Assembly: GCA_045110285.1 (NCBI GenBank)
Contig: JBGCGA010000012.1
Coordinates: 59,719-123,718 of the forward strand
Length of the DNA stretch: 64,000 bases
From: Putridiphycobacter sp045110285
GTDB taxonomy: Bacteria > Bacteroidota > Bacteroidia > Flavobacteriales_D > Crocinitomicaceae
Direction: 5' to 3'
Positions 7,726 through 16,477 of this stretch are shown here, piece by piece (position 1 is the first letter of the stretch; each line of letters starts with the position of its first letter). The position numbers were made by a program, and so were the translations under genes. Below the pieces are notes generated by a model that worked only from the letters and a program-made list of their open reading frames with translations, was not told where the DNA came from and did not search any database.

Positions 7726-9270
7726 TTACTTGGCTTTTAAAACCACAAAAGGAATAATGACCTCTTCTAAAGAAATACCTCCGTGCTGAAAAGTATCCTT
7801 GTAGTAATTTGCATAGTGGTTATAATTATTTGGATAAGCAAAAAAGTCGTTCTCCTTCGCGAAAACAAATGAAGAGGACATATTTTCTTGAGGCAATTTT
7901 ATGGTTGCCGGGTTAGAAAAAGCTGCCGCTTCTTTGCTATTAAAACTCAAATTCTTACCAACCTTATACCTTAAATTAGTATTGGTTTGTTTGTCTCCTA
8001 CAATCTTTACAGGATTGTCGACTTTAATAGTTCCATGATCGGTAGTTAAAATCGTCTTTACTCCTTTTTCTGATATTTTAATCAACATTTCTTTTAATGG
8101 AGAGTGCTCAAACCATGTTTTTGTTAAGTCTCTGTATGCCGATTCATCATCAGCTAATTCTTTAATTACATCCATTTCTGTTCTGGCATGTGATAGCATA
8201 TCAACAAAATTGTAAACTAAAACGTTAACATCATTCTGCATCAAATCATTGAATTTTTCAACCATCTTTCTAGCAAAATCAAGCTTAATAACTTTGTGGT
8301 AGGACATTTTAATTTGTTTTCCATGTCGTTTTAAATTGTGTTCAAACAATTCTTTTTCCTTCATGTTTTTACCGCCTTCATCATTTTCATTTAGCCATAA
8401 ATCGGGGTGTTTTTTAGCAATATCGATTGGCATTAAACCAGCAAACAGTGCATTTCGCGCATAATGTGTAGCGGTTGGCAAAATGGAGTAAAACACTTGT
8501 TCTTCTTCTACTGTAAAATACTCGTTAATTAATGGTTGCAATATCTTCCATTGGTCGTATCTCAAATTATCGATTACAATCAGAAATAAGGGTTCTGAAC
8601 CTATTAGAGGCATTACTTTATTGCCAATTATATTATGCGACATATCTGGGGCATCTTCATGACCAGATACCCAATCTTCATAATTATCTTCAACAAACCT
8701 AGAAAACTGAGCATTTGCTTCACGTTTTTGCATATCAAAAACTTCTTTCATCCCTCCATCTCCCGAGCTGTCTAGCTTTAGTTCCCAACTAACAAGATCT
8801 TTGTATATTTCTGTCCATTCTTCAAAATCCAATCTATCATTTAATCTCATTCCGATTTGACGGAATTCAGTCTGATAATCAGACGTATTTTTTTGACTCA
8901 CTAGGGCTTTAGTGTTTAAGTTCTTTTTTAGAGATAACAAAATTTGATTTGGATTGACAGGCTTTATCAAGTAGTCTGATATTTGACCACCAATTGCTTC
9001 CTCCATAATATGTTCTTCCTCACTTTTGGTAATCATTATCACTGGCACCTGAGGATTGTGTTTTTTTATCAGTGCCAAAGTTTCCAAACCACTGTACCCT
9101 GGCATATTTTCGTCTAAAAATATAATATCGAAGTTCGCATTTTGAGCCATTTCAGCTGCGTCGCGTCCATTATTAGATGTTTCAACTGAGTATCCTTTCT
9201 GCTCCAAAAATAATATATGTGGTTTCAATAAATCTATTTCGTCATCTGCCCATAATATTCTTGCTTCCAT
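7726..9270 (-). CDS. porX: Type IX secretion response regulator/phosphodiesterase PorX
   Basis: A 514-residue fusion of a response-regulator receiver domain (residues 1-120: acidic pair D9/D10, phosphoacceptor D53 in IIFLDENMPG, Lys at 103 in LIKPVNP) with a C-terminal PglZ-type alkaline-phosphatase-fold domain. The latter contains LIVIDNLRYDQW and LTTDHGTI, which hold the metal-binding and nucleophile region. In Porphyromonas and Flavobacterium this protein is PorX, which controls expression and function of the type IX secretion system and acts as a cyclic-oligonucleotide phosphodiesterase. The gene is followed by tsaE and ald. The porY kinase is not in the window. Its start is only two bases from the divergent HD-gene frame. 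Confidence 0.92.
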   Translation of the reverse strand: MEARILWADDEIDLLKPHILFLEQKGYSVETSNNGRDAAEMAQNANFDIIFLDENMPGYSGLETLALIKKHNPQVPVIMITKSEEEHIMEEAIGGQISDYLIKPVNPNQILLSLKKNLNTKALVSQKNTSDYQTEFRQIGMRLNDRLDFEEWTEIYKDLVSWELKLDSSGDGGMKEVFDMQKREANAQFSRFVEDNYEDWVSGHEDAPDMSHNIIGNKVMPLIGSEPLFLIVIDNLRYDQWKILQPLINEYFTVEEEQVFYSILPTATHYARNALFAGLMPIDIAKKHPDLWLNENDEGGKNMKEKELFEHNLKRHGKQIKMSYHKVIKLDFARKMVEKFNDLMQNDVNVLVYNFVDMLSHARTEMDVIKELADDESAYRDLTKTWFEHSPLKEMLIKISEKGVKTILTTDHGTIKVDNPVKIVGDKQTNTNLRYKVGKNLSFNSKEAAAFSNPATIKLPQENMSSSFVFAKENDFFAYPNNYNHYANYYKDTFQHGGISLEEVIIPFVVLKAK

Positions 9271-9284
9271 ATTGTTCTTTTTGT

Positions 9285-9292
9285 TAATTTTG
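9285..9292 (+). promoter_or_regulatory. Bacteroidota -7 box TAATTTTG
   Basis: A TAnnTTTG match that falls inside the longest open frame of the HD-domain gene. Transcription would start about 9298, which excludes the upstream TTG codons and points to the TTG at 9317 as the true start. Confidence 0.5.
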
Positions 9293-9316
9293 GTCTCTAA
9301 ATGTAATCATATTGAT

Positions 9317-10549
9317 TTGTCTTCAACTACAGTAAATAAGTTAAAAATTATTAACGACCCCGTTCACGGTTTTATTACAATTCAAAACGAATTAATATAT
9401 GATTTGATCGAACACCCTTATTTTCAGAGATTGCGTAGAATAAAGCAATTGGGATTATCACATTTGGTATACCCCGGTGCTAATCATACCCGCTTTCACC
9501 ATGCTCTGGGAGCCATGCACCTCATGGATAAAGCCTTGACAGCACTTGAAAAAAAAGGAGTAAGCATTACTGAAGATGAAAAAAACAGTGCCATCATTGC
9601 TATCCTTTTGCACGATATTGGACATGGACCTTTTTCTCATACTTTAGAGCACACTATATTAAAGTCAATCCACCACGAGTCAGTTTCAACACTGTTTATG
9701 AATCGATTGAACACAGAATTTAACGGCAAGCTGTCCAATGCTATTGCCATATTTACTGATCAGCATCCAAAAAAATTTCTTCATCAACTCGTGTCAAGTC
9801 AACTTGACATGGACCGCTTAGACTACTTGCAAAGAGATAGCTTTTTCACCGGAGTTTCAGAAGGTATAATTGGCAGTGAACGCATCATCAAAATGTTGGA
9901 CGTGCAGGACAATGAGCTCGTAATTACGGAAAAAGGCATTTACTCTATAGAAAACTTTATCAGTGCACGAAGAATTATGTACTGGCAAGTATACATGCAC
10001 AAAACTGTGGTGGCTTCAGAATACATGCTAAGAAATACCTTAAAAAGAGCCAAAGATTTAATTCTTGCAGGCAAGGATTTATTTGCTTCTCCTAGTTTAA
10101 AAATTTTTCTAGAAAACAATTTTACCATTCAAGATTTTGAAAATAATGAAGATCTACTCAGCCACTTTGGAAATATTGATGACTCCGACATTATTGTGTC
10201 TTTGAAAGTTTGGCAAAATCATCCAGATCAAATCTTAAGTCAACTTAGTAAAAATATAGTTTCTCGTCAGTTGTTTAAAACAGAAATCAAAAAAGAAGCG
10301 TTCAGTGAAGAGAGAATAGCGAAAGAAAGCGAGAGAATCAGAGTAAAATATCATTTAAAAGAGGATGAAGTAAAATATTTTCTAGTTTCCGAAAAACTAA
10401 GCAATAGTGCCTATACTGAAGACTATAAACAAATTAAAATCATAGATCGCTCAAGAAAAATTACTGAACTCAGTAAAGCTTCTGATAATTTCAATATTGC
10501 GGCTTTGTCCTCCCCAGTCGAAAAGTATTTCATTTGTTTTCAAGTCTAA
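9317..10549 (+). CDS. HD domain-containing phosphohydrolase (dNTPase/SAMHD1-like)
   Basis: A metal-dependent phosphohydrolase of the HD superfamily, related to deoxynucleotide triphosphohydrolases. The N-terminus reads INDPVHGFITI and FQRLRRIKQLG, then the first metal ligand in TRFHHALGAMHL, the HD pair in LLHDIGHGPFSHTLEH and a later Asp in QLDMDRLDYLQRDSF. There is no ATG before the conserved region; the first one would remove INDPVHG. The TTG at 9317 (410 residues) fits the promoter box at 9285-9292, so that start was chosen, but the TTG codons at 9272, 9281 and 9290 remain possible. The exact substrate is unknown. Confidence 0.83.
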   Translation: MSSTTVNKLKIINDPVHGFITIQNELIYDLIEHPYFQRLRRIKQLGLSHLVYPGANHTRFHHALGAMHLMDKALTALEKKGVSITEDEKNSAIIAILLHDIGHGPFSHTLEHTILKSIHHESVSTLFMNRLNTEFNGKLSNAIAIFTDQHPKKFLHQLVSSQLDMDRLDYLQRDSFFTGVSEGIIGSERIIKMLDVQDNELVITEKGIYSIENFISARRIMYWQVYMHKTVVASEYMLRNTLKRAKDLILAGKDLFASPSLKIFLENNFTIQDFENNEDLLSHFGNIDDSDIIVSLKVWQNHPDQILSQLSKNIVSRQLFKTEIKKEAFSEERIAKESERIRVKYHLKEDEVKYFLVSEKLSNSAYTEDYKQIKIIDRSRKITELSKASDNFNIAALSSPVEKYFICFQV

Positions 10550-10630
10550 AACCACTTCAATTATTACTTGAAAATAAGTCCTTTTTAATTCTGTTAATAA
10601 CTCCCTAGCATTTTTATGCATCAGAGTATC

Positions 10631-10638
10631 TACTTTTG
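10631..10638 (+). promoter_or_regulatory. Bacteroidota -7 box TACTTTTG for the lpx operon
   Basis: A TAnnTTTG match 25 bases before the lpxD ATG at 10663. A second match, TATTTTTG at 10650-10657, lies within the extra N-terminal codons of the longer frame. Both support the start at 10663 and not at 10645. Confidence 0.5.
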
Positions 10639-10662
10639 CTTTGAATGCTTATTTTTGACCAA

Positions 10663-11709
10663 ATGGAATTTTCAGCAGAACAAATTGCGCAGTTACTTGA
10701 AGGAGAAATAGTAGGCAATCCTAAGCAAATAGTGACTGGTTTATCTAAAATTGAAGACGGAAAAGAAGGGACACTATCTTTTTTATCAAACCCTAAATAT
10801 GAACCGTACATTTATGACACAAATGCTTCGCTAGTAATTGTAAATAAAAGTTTTGTTCCATCTAAAGCTGTAAAAGACTCATGCACACTCATAAAAGTGG
10901 AGGATGCATATGCCTGTTTTGCAAAGTTACTAGCGGTTTATAATGATGCCATTGAAAAACAGCCCGGTGTTTCAAAATCAGCAGTAATTTCTAATTCTGC
11001 AAAGATTGGTAAAGAGGTTTATATTGGAGACTTTGTTGTAGTTGATGATGGAGCAGTAATTGGGGATAATGCCCATATCTACTCAAATTCTGTTATTGGT
11101 GAAAACGTACAAATTGGAGAAAAAGTGAAAATTTTTCCTAATGTGACAGTTTATAGAGAATGTATTATTAAAAACAACTGTACTATACACGCTGGGGCTG
11201 TTATAGGAGCTGACGGTTTTGGATTTGCACCAAATAGTGACAATAACTATCAAAAAGTACCTCAAATTGGGAATGTAATATTAGAAGAGCATGTAGAGAT
11301 TGGCGCAAATACCTGTGTTGATAGGGCAACTTTAGGATCTACGATTATTAAAAAAGGAGTAAAACTTGACAATATGGTTCAGATTGGGCATAATGTTGAA
11401 GTTGGTGATAACACAGTAATTGCCGCACAAACTGGAATTGCAGGTTCAGCTAAACTTGGTAAAAACATGATGGTTGGCGGGCAAGTAGGAATTGTGGGAC
11501 ATATTTCACTTGCCAACGGCACATTAATCGGTGCTCAAGCAGGTGTCCCAAAAACCATAAAAAAAGAAGGTGTCATGCTGTTAGGCTCTCCTGCATACGA
11601 AGCTGACGACTATAAAAAATCATATATGGGCTTTAGACGTCTTCCTCAAATAATGGATAGACTCAAAGCACTAGAGGACGAATTAAAACGATTAAAAGAT
11701 AATTCATGA
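10663..11709 (+). CDS. lpxD: UDP-3-O-(3-hydroxyacyl)glucosamine N-acyltransferase
   Basis: LpxD adds the N-linked hydroxyacyl chain in lipid A synthesis. The 348-residue protein begins MEFSAEQIAQLLEG, with the uridine-binding N-terminal domain, followed by a left-handed parallel beta-helix of hexapeptide repeats (about residues 100-300; for example IGKEVYIGDFVVVDDGAVIG). The catalytic His lies in MVQIGHNVEVG. The upstream ATG at 10645 was rejected because a -7 promoter box falls between it and the ATG at 10663. The stop overlaps the next gene (ATGA), so the lpx genes are translationally coupled. Confidence 0.96.
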   Translation: MEFSAEQIAQLLEGEIVGNPKQIVTGLSKIEDGKEGTLSFLSNPKYEPYIYDTNASLVIVNKSFVPSKAVKDSCTLIKVEDAYACFAKLLAVYNDAIEKQPGVSKSAVISNSAKIGKEVYIGDFVVVDDGAVIGDNAHIYSNSVIGENVQIGEKVKIFPNVTVYRECIIKNNCTIHAGAVIGADGFGFAPNSDNNYQKVPQIGNVILEEHVEIGANTCVDRATLGSTIIKKGVKLDNMVQIGHNVEVGDNTVIAAQTGIAGSAKLGKNMMVGGQVGIVGHISLANGTLIGAQAGVPKTIKKEGVMLLGSPAYEADDYKKSYMGFRRLPQIMDRLKALEDELKRLKDNS

Positions 11710-13109
11710 GTGAAAAACAATGCACGTTACAAGCAGCTATTGAATTCAATGGTGTTGGATTACATACTGGTGAAGCAGTTAAAATGACAATTCTTCCTGC
11801 TGATGCTAACCATGGCTACAAATTCCAAAGGGTTGACATTGAAAAACAGCCAATCATTAAAGCTGATGTTGACAATGTAGTATCAACCGAAAGAGGAACA
11901 ACACTTGAGCAAAACGGTGCAAAAGTTTACACAACCGAACATGTGTTAGCTGCATTGTATGCTATGCAAATAGATAATGCATTAATTCAAATTGATGCAC
12001 CTGAAATCCCGATTTTAGATGGCAGCTCAAAACAATACGTTGACGCTTTTGAGAAAACAGGTACTAAAGAGCAAGATGCTGAGCGAATATATTTTGAATT
12101 AGATGAAAATTTAAAATGGGAGGACACTGAGAAAGAAATTGAATTTTTGGCTGTTCCAGACAGTGAATACAGGTTAACAGTTATGGTTGACTATCGATCC
12201 CCAGTACTAGGAACTCAGCATGCTAGCATGTTTAACATCAATCAGTTTAAAGCTGAAATTGCTGGCTGTAGGACTTTTGTGTTTTTAAGAGAATTAGAGT
12301 TTCTTGCTAAAAACGGATTAATTAAAGGTGGAGATTTAGACAATGCCATTGTTTTAGTGGAAAGAGAAGATATTAATAAAGATGAACTCAATAAATTAGC
12401 CAAACTTTTAGGAAAAGAAAGTCTAGACATCTCAGTTGATGGCATTGGAGTGTTGAATCATACTAAGCTGAAATTTGAAAACGAGCCTGCCAGACATAAA
12501 TTATTGGATATAGTTGGCGACTTAGCTCTAGTTGGAAAACCAATTAAGGCGCACATTCTTGCGGCTAGACCAGGACACAGTGGGAATGTAAGATTTGCAA
12601 AAGTTCTGAAAGAGCAAATTAAAAAACAAGCTAAAAAAGGAAAATACTTTGATTTAAGCAAAGAGCCCCTCTTTGACACAATAGCCATTGAAAAGATGTT
12701 GCCGCACCGATACCCATTCTTATTAGTTGATAAGGTGATGGAAATAACGGATGATACTATTGTTGGTGTCAAAAATATTACCATGAATGAACCTCAATTT
12801 ACAGGACATTTCCCTGGGAATCCAATTTTCCCCGGTGTACTTCAAATAGAAGCCATGGCACAAGTTGGGGGAATTTTTGCCTTAAATAGCGTTGAAGATG
12901 CGCATTTGTATTCAACTTATTTTATGAAAATAGATAAAGTTAAATTTAAACAAATGGTTAGACCAGGCGACACTGTTGTTTTTGACTTACATCTAATATC
13001 ACCAATCAGAAGAGGCTTGGTTAATATGGGCGGTGTTGCTTATGTTAACGGCCAACCAGTAATGGAAGCTGAAATGCTAGCGTCAATTGTAAAAGATAGA
13101 GTTGAATGA
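11706..13109 (+). CDS. lpxC/fabZ: Bifunctional UDP-3-O-acyl-GlcNAc deacetylase / 3-hydroxyacyl-ACP dehydratase
   Basis: A 467-residue fusion. The N-terminal part (about 1-305) is LpxC, the zinc deacetylase that commits the cell to lipid A synthesis: GVGLHTGEAV, the zinc His in TTEHVLAALYAM, ILDGSSKQY, and HKLLDIVGDLALVG with further ligands, then the general-base His in PGHSGN. The C-terminal part (about 320-467) is FabZ, the fatty-acid synthase dehydratase, with LPHRYPFLLVDKV and the active-site GHFPGNPIFPGVLQIEAMAQ. The fusion is a known feature of Bacteroidota and pairs two enzymes that compete for hydroxyacyl-ACP. It overlaps lpxD and lpxA by four bases each. Confidence 0.97.
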   Translation: MSEKQCTLQAAIEFNGVGLHTGEAVKMTILPADANHGYKFQRVDIEKQPIIKADVDNVVSTERGTTLEQNGAKVYTTEHVLAALYAMQIDNALIQIDAPEIPILDGSSKQYVDAFEKTGTKEQDAERIYFELDENLKWEDTEKEIEFLAVPDSEYRLTVMVDYRSPVLGTQHASMFNINQFKAEIAGCRTFVFLRELEFLAKNGLIKGGDLDNAIVLVEREDINKDELNKLAKLLGKESLDISVDGIGVLNHTKLKFENEPARHKLLDIVGDLALVGKPIKAHILAARPGHSGNVRFAKVLKEQIKKQAKKGKYFDLSKEPLFDTIAIEKMLPHRYPFLLVDKVMEITDDTIVGVKNITMNEPQFTGHFPGNPIFPGVLQIEAMAQVGGIFALNSVEDAHLYSTYFMKIDKVKFKQMVRPGDTVVFDLHLISPIRRGLVNMGGVAYVNGQPVMEAEMLASIVKDRVE

Positions 13110-13882
13110 TTAGTGAATTAGCTCATATCCATCCAGAATCAAAAATTGGAAAAAATGTTTCTATTGCGGCATTTGCAACTATTTACGAAGACGTTATTAT
13201 TGGTGACGGGACGGTAATTGGTCCAAACGTTACGGTTTATCCTGGGGCTAGAATTGGTAAGAACTGTCAAATATTTCCTTCAGCTGTTATTTCCTCAGTA
13301 CCCCAAGATCTGAAGTTTAAGGGCGAATACTCAACGACTGAAATTGGTGACGGTACAGTGATTAGAGAAGGTGTTACCATTCATAGAGGCACAAGTGATC
13401 GTGAAAAAACGGTAATTGGTAAAAATTGCTTGCTCATGTGCTATGTTCACATTGGACACGACTGTTTGCTGGGTGATCATGTCGTAATAGCAAATACGTC
13501 AAATATTGCAGGTCATTGTACAATTGGGAGTTGGGCAATTATTGAAGGGATGGTAGGCGTTCAGCAATTTGTTAATATTGGTGAGCATGCATTTGTTGCA
13601 GGAATGTCTAGAGTAAGAAAAGACGTTCCACCATACATCAGGGTAGCACGCGAACCACTATCTTATGCAGGCGTAAATTCAATAGGTTTAAGAAGAAGAG
13701 GCGTTGATGATGAATCAATCAAAGATATTGAATCTATCTACAGGATTCTATTCGTAATGAATAGTTCTGTATCAAAGGGGGTTGAACAATTATCTGCAGA
13801 AACAACAAATTCAAAATACAAAAAAATAGTAATCGATTTTATAAATAGATCAGACAAAGGAATAATTAAAGGATTAATTTAA
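13106..13882 (+). CDS. lpxA: Acyl-ACP--UDP-N-acetylglucosamine O-acyltransferase
   Basis: LpxA makes the first acyl transfer of lipid A synthesis. The 258-residue protein is a hexapeptide-repeat beta-helix (residues 1-190) with VTIHRGT containing the conserved catalytic His, CYVHIGHDC, and the C-terminal helical part with VNSIGLRRRGVDDE. Length and order match the family. It starts inside the lpxC/fabZ stop (ATGA) and is followed 10 bases later by efp. Confidence 0.96.
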   Translation: MISELAHIHPESKIGKNVSIAAFATIYEDVIIGDGTVIGPNVTVYPGARIGKNCQIFPSAVISSVPQDLKFKGEYSTTEIGDGTVIREGVTIHRGTSDREKTVIGKNCLLMCYVHIGHDCLLGDHVVIANTSNIAGHCTIGSWAIIEGMVGVQQFVNIGEHAFVAGMSRVRKDVPPYIRVAREPLSYAGVNSIGLRRRGVDDESIKDIESIYRILFVMNSSVSKGVEQLSAETTNSKYKKIVIDFINRSDKGIIKGLI

Positions 13883-13891
13883 AATAAGAAA

Positions 13892-14461
13892 ATGGCAGCA
13901 AGTACATCAGACATTAAAAACGGTTTATGCATGAAGTATAAAGATAAACTTTATACCGTGACTGAATTTCAACATGTAAAGCCCGGAAAAGGTCCGGCAT
14001 TTGTTAGAACTAAACTGAGAAACGTTGAAACAGGAAAAATTATTGACAATACATTTTCGGCAGGACATAAAATTGAAGTTGTTAGAATTGAAACAAGAAC
14101 ATACCAGTACTTATATCAAGAAGGTGATGGGTATCATTTTATGAACAATGATACTTATGAGCAAGTATTTATTGAAGAAACAATGGTTGAGAAGAAAGAA
14201 TTCTTGAAAGAAGGAATTAATGTCACCATTATTTTTCATGCCGAAGAAGAAATGCCTTTAGTAGTAGAATTACCTGACTTTATCGAGGCTGAAGTAACTT
14301 ATACTGAGCCAGGCATAAAAGGTGACACTGCAACAAATACTTTAAAACCTGCAACAATTGATACAGGCGCAGAAATTAAAGTTCCCTTGTTTATAGACAC
14401 TGGTGATAAAATTAAAGTGGATACAAGAAATGGTGTTTATTCAGAACGCATCAAATCATAA
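13892..14461 (+). CDS. efp: Elongation factor P
   Basis: EF-P relieves ribosome stalling at polyproline stretches. The 189-residue protein has the KOW-like N-terminal domain with the loop VKPGKGPAF, whose tip residue is Lys33, the site modified in Lys-type EF-Ps. Two OB domains follow, with TATNTLKPATIDTGAEIKVP near residue 150. It closes the lpx run and is followed by a strong terminator. Confidence 0.97.
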   Translation: MAASTSDIKNGLCMKYKDKLYTVTEFQHVKPGKGPAFVRTKLRNVETGKIIDNTFSAGHKIEVVRIETRTYQYLYQEGDGYHFMNNDTYEQVFIEETMVEKKEFLKEGINVTIIFHAEEEMPLVVELPDFIEAEVTYTEPGIKGDTATNTLKPATIDTGAEIKVPLFIDTGDKIKVDTRNGVYSERIKS

Positions 14462-14484
14462 AGTCAAAGGATACCAGTAAAATT

Positions 14485-14518
14485 AAAAGCGTCTCGGGTC
14501 AACCCAGATGCTTTTTTT
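14485..14518 (+). terminator. Rho-independent terminator after efp
   Basis: A hairpin with an AAAAGCGTCT arm and a GATGCTTTT arm around a GGG/CCC core, one bulged C and a TCAA loop, ends in seven T. The T-tract runs directly into the ATG of the next gene at 14519. Confidence 0.85.
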
Positions 14519-15274
14519 ATGATGAGCAATAAAATAAATTTTGAAATCATTAATCCCCAGATTCATGATAAGCCTCCTATTGTTTTTTTGCATGAGGGTT
14601 TAGGTTGCATCCAATCTTGGAAATCATATCCAAAAACGCTGTGTAATCGTTTAACCTTGAAGGGCATTGTGTACGACAGAGCAGGTTATGGCCTATCCGA
14701 AGGTGACTTGTCTAAACGAAAAAATGACTACTTGCTTGAAGCGGCAAATGAGCTTTATGCCTTCCTTAAAAAAATGAAAATCAACAAAGTCATTTTATAC
14801 GGACATTCTGATGGTGGAAGTATTGCTTTAGCTTTCGCAGCGAATTATCCTACACAAGTTTTTTGTGTTATTTCAGAAGCAGCTCATGTACTTAATGAAA
14901 CTGAAACGGTAGATGGAATAAAAAAAGCTTTATCGGCATTTACCCTTGGTAAAATGAAAGGACTTAGCAAGTGGCATGGCAATAATTACAAAAATGTTTT
15001 CAACGCATGGGCATACACATGGTTAAATCCTAACTTCGATTTAATATCCCTCAAAAAATTACTATCTAAAATTATTGCAAATCAGCTAATTATCCAGGGT
15101 AAAAACGACCAATATGGAACGATTAAGCAAGTAAAAACTATTCAATCACTTACACACGGGGAGTCAACAATTTTAATACCTAATTGCGCTCATGCACCAT
15201 TCTTAGAAGCAGAAACAGAAGTATTAGAAACAGTGATTAAATTCATAACTTTAGAAATTGATGGAAATACATAA
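14519..15274 (+). CDS. Alpha/beta hydrolase
   Basis: A 251-residue alpha/beta-hydrolase. It shows the oxyanion segment FLHEGLGCIQSW near residue 23, the strand-turn YDRAGYGLS, the nucleophile elbow GHSDGGS around residue 96, and a catalytic His in NCAHAPFLE near residue 227; an Asp is likely in GKNDQYG. The start is one of two adjacent ATGs (14519 or 14522), immediately after the T-tract of the efp terminator, so there is no room for a leader or own promoter downstream of the hairpin. The last 14 bases overlap the next hydrolase gene. Substrate unknown. Confidence 0.82.
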   Translation: MMSNKINFEIINPQIHDKPPIVFLHEGLGCIQSWKSYPKTLCNRLTLKGIVYDRAGYGLSEGDLSKRKNDYLLEAANELYAFLKKMKINKVILYGHSDGGSIALAFAANYPTQVFCVISEAAHVLNETETVDGIKKALSAFTLGKMKGLSKWHGNNYKNVFNAWAYTWLNPNFDLISLKKLLSKIIANQLIIQGKNDQYGTIKQVKTIQSLTHGESTILIPNCAHAPFLEAETEVLETVIKFITLEIDGNT

Positions 15275-15890
15275 ACTACAAATTAATACCACAGCAACTT
15301 TCTTAACACAAGGTAATCCTAAAACTGCAAAAAACATCATTTTTGCTCTGCACGGTTACGGGCAACTCAGCCAATTTTTCATTAAAAAGTTTGAAAGTCT
15401 TTCTAAAGATTATTTTCTTGTTATTCCTGAAGGTTTGCACAGATTCTATTTGCAAGGCACTGGCGGCCGTGTTGGAGCATCTTGGATGACAAAAGAAAAG
15501 CGTGAGGATGACATTAAAGATTATATTAAATATCTTGACAGCGTTTGGTCACTTTTTTCAGAAAATAGAAATATTGAAAGCAAAATTCTACTTGGTTTTT
15601 CGCAAGGTGGAGCAACTGCGTCTAGGTGGCAGCAATTTGGCAATTTTAATGCTAACAAATTTATCTTGTGGGCAGGTGTTTTTCCGCCTGACATGCCACA
15701 AAATTGGGAAACTAATTTTAAAAAATGTAAGAATTACTTTATAGTTGGCAATAACGACCCGTACTACAATTCTGATAGAATTGAGCAACAAAGCCAATAT
15801 TTTACAAAAAATGACGTTAATTTTACAACTAAGGTGTTTAGCGGAAAACATGAAATTGAGACAAAAATGCTTTTAGAAATATGTTCTTAA
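15261..15890 (+). CDS. Predicted carboxylesterase/phospholipase-type alpha/beta hydrolase
   Basis: A 209-residue hydrolase of the esterase/dienelactone-hydrolase type. ALHGYGQ near residue 30 contributes to the oxyanion hole, GFSQGGATASRW around residue 112 is the nucleophile elbow, GNNDPYYN carries the probable catalytic Asp and SGKHEIE the catalytic His. The ATG at 15261 was chosen over the TTG three bases upstream. It overlaps both neighbours (14 bases with the upstream hydrolase, 10 bases with the downstream envelope protein), pointing to a coupled operon. Substrate unknown. Confidence 0.8.
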   Translation: MEIHKLQINTTATFLTQGNPKTAKNIIFALHGYGQLSQFFIKKFESLSKDYFLVIPEGLHRFYLQGTGGRVGASWMTKEKREDDIKDYIKYLDSVWSLFSENRNIESKILLGFSQGGATASRWQQFGNFNANKFILWAGVFPPDMPQNWETNFKKCKNYFIVGNNDPYYNSDRIEQQSQYFTKNDVNFTTKVFSGKHEIETKMLLEICS

Positions 15891-16477
15891 AATCAATTAT
15901 TTTTATTTTTATTTTTACATTTTGGAATATTGGTCTATGCCAGTATGACGTGAGTGCGTCCGAAAGTGATAGTATTTCAGGGCAAAAAAAAGATAAAATT
16001 ATTGCCGCGATTAAAAAAAACACCTATGTGGGTAGTGGGGCAAATCTGCTTGTGGGTAATCAGATTGCGGTTTATCTTTCTCCTCAAATTGGCTATGAAT
16101 TTCTACCTAATTTTTCAGCTGGTTTTTTAAGTTCAATTCAATATAATCAGCTTTTCAACTTCAAACAAACAGCATTGGGAGTTGGTGTTTTTTCAAGATA
16201 TATTTTATTTCAAAGATTAATTTTAGAAACGAGCTTAAATTTTTATCGAATTCGAAGTAGTTTTTCAGGTCAAATCACACCTTTCGAAGAGAAAAGTAAA
16301 AGCTGGCTTGCAGGAATAGGTTATGCCAGACAATTAGGTAATAAGGCTTATGCCAATTTTTCAATTTCTTACGATTTATTGAGAAATGAGAGTAACCCTG
16401 AACTTGCCATTATTGATTTACCTAACTTAAAAATTTACTACAAATTTGGCATAACAATTTATCCATTTAGAAAGTAG
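15881..16477 (+). CDS. Small predicted outer-membrane beta-barrel protein, unknown function
   Basis: A 198-residue protein I cannot name. Residues 1-20 are a signal peptide (hydrophobic FIFIFTFW core, cleavage near GLC or GLCQ). After a short linker, alternating hydrophobic strands rich in Tyr and Phe follow (for example GAGVFSRYILFQ-like and LPNLKIYYKFGITIYPF at the end), consistent with a small eight-stranded barrel. A lipoprotein reading (NIGLC) is possible but the Cys is followed directly by QYD and seems less likely. It overlaps the upstream hydrolase by 10 bases and converges with ctlX over 11 bases. Confidence 0.65.
   Translation: MFLKSIIFIFIFTFWNIGLCQYDVSASESDSISGQKKDKIIAAIKKNTYVGSGANLLVGNQIAVYLSPQIGYEFLPNFSAGFLSSIQYNQLFNFKQTALGVGVFSRYILFQRLILETSLNFYRIRSSFSGQITPFEEKSKSWLAGIGYARQLGNKAYANFSISYDLLRNESNPELAIIDLPNLKIYYKFGITIYPFRK

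Noticed and set aside
10645..10662. Earlier ATG as the lpxD start
   Set aside because: A TAnnTTTG promoter box lies between it and the ATG at 10663, and LpxD proteins normally begin MEF-type sequences as found at 10663.
12458..12784. A 108-codon minus-strand frame inside lpxC/fabZ
   Set aside because: It lies wholly opposite a clearly conserved enzyme gene and its translation has no recognisable domain; it is a shadow frame.
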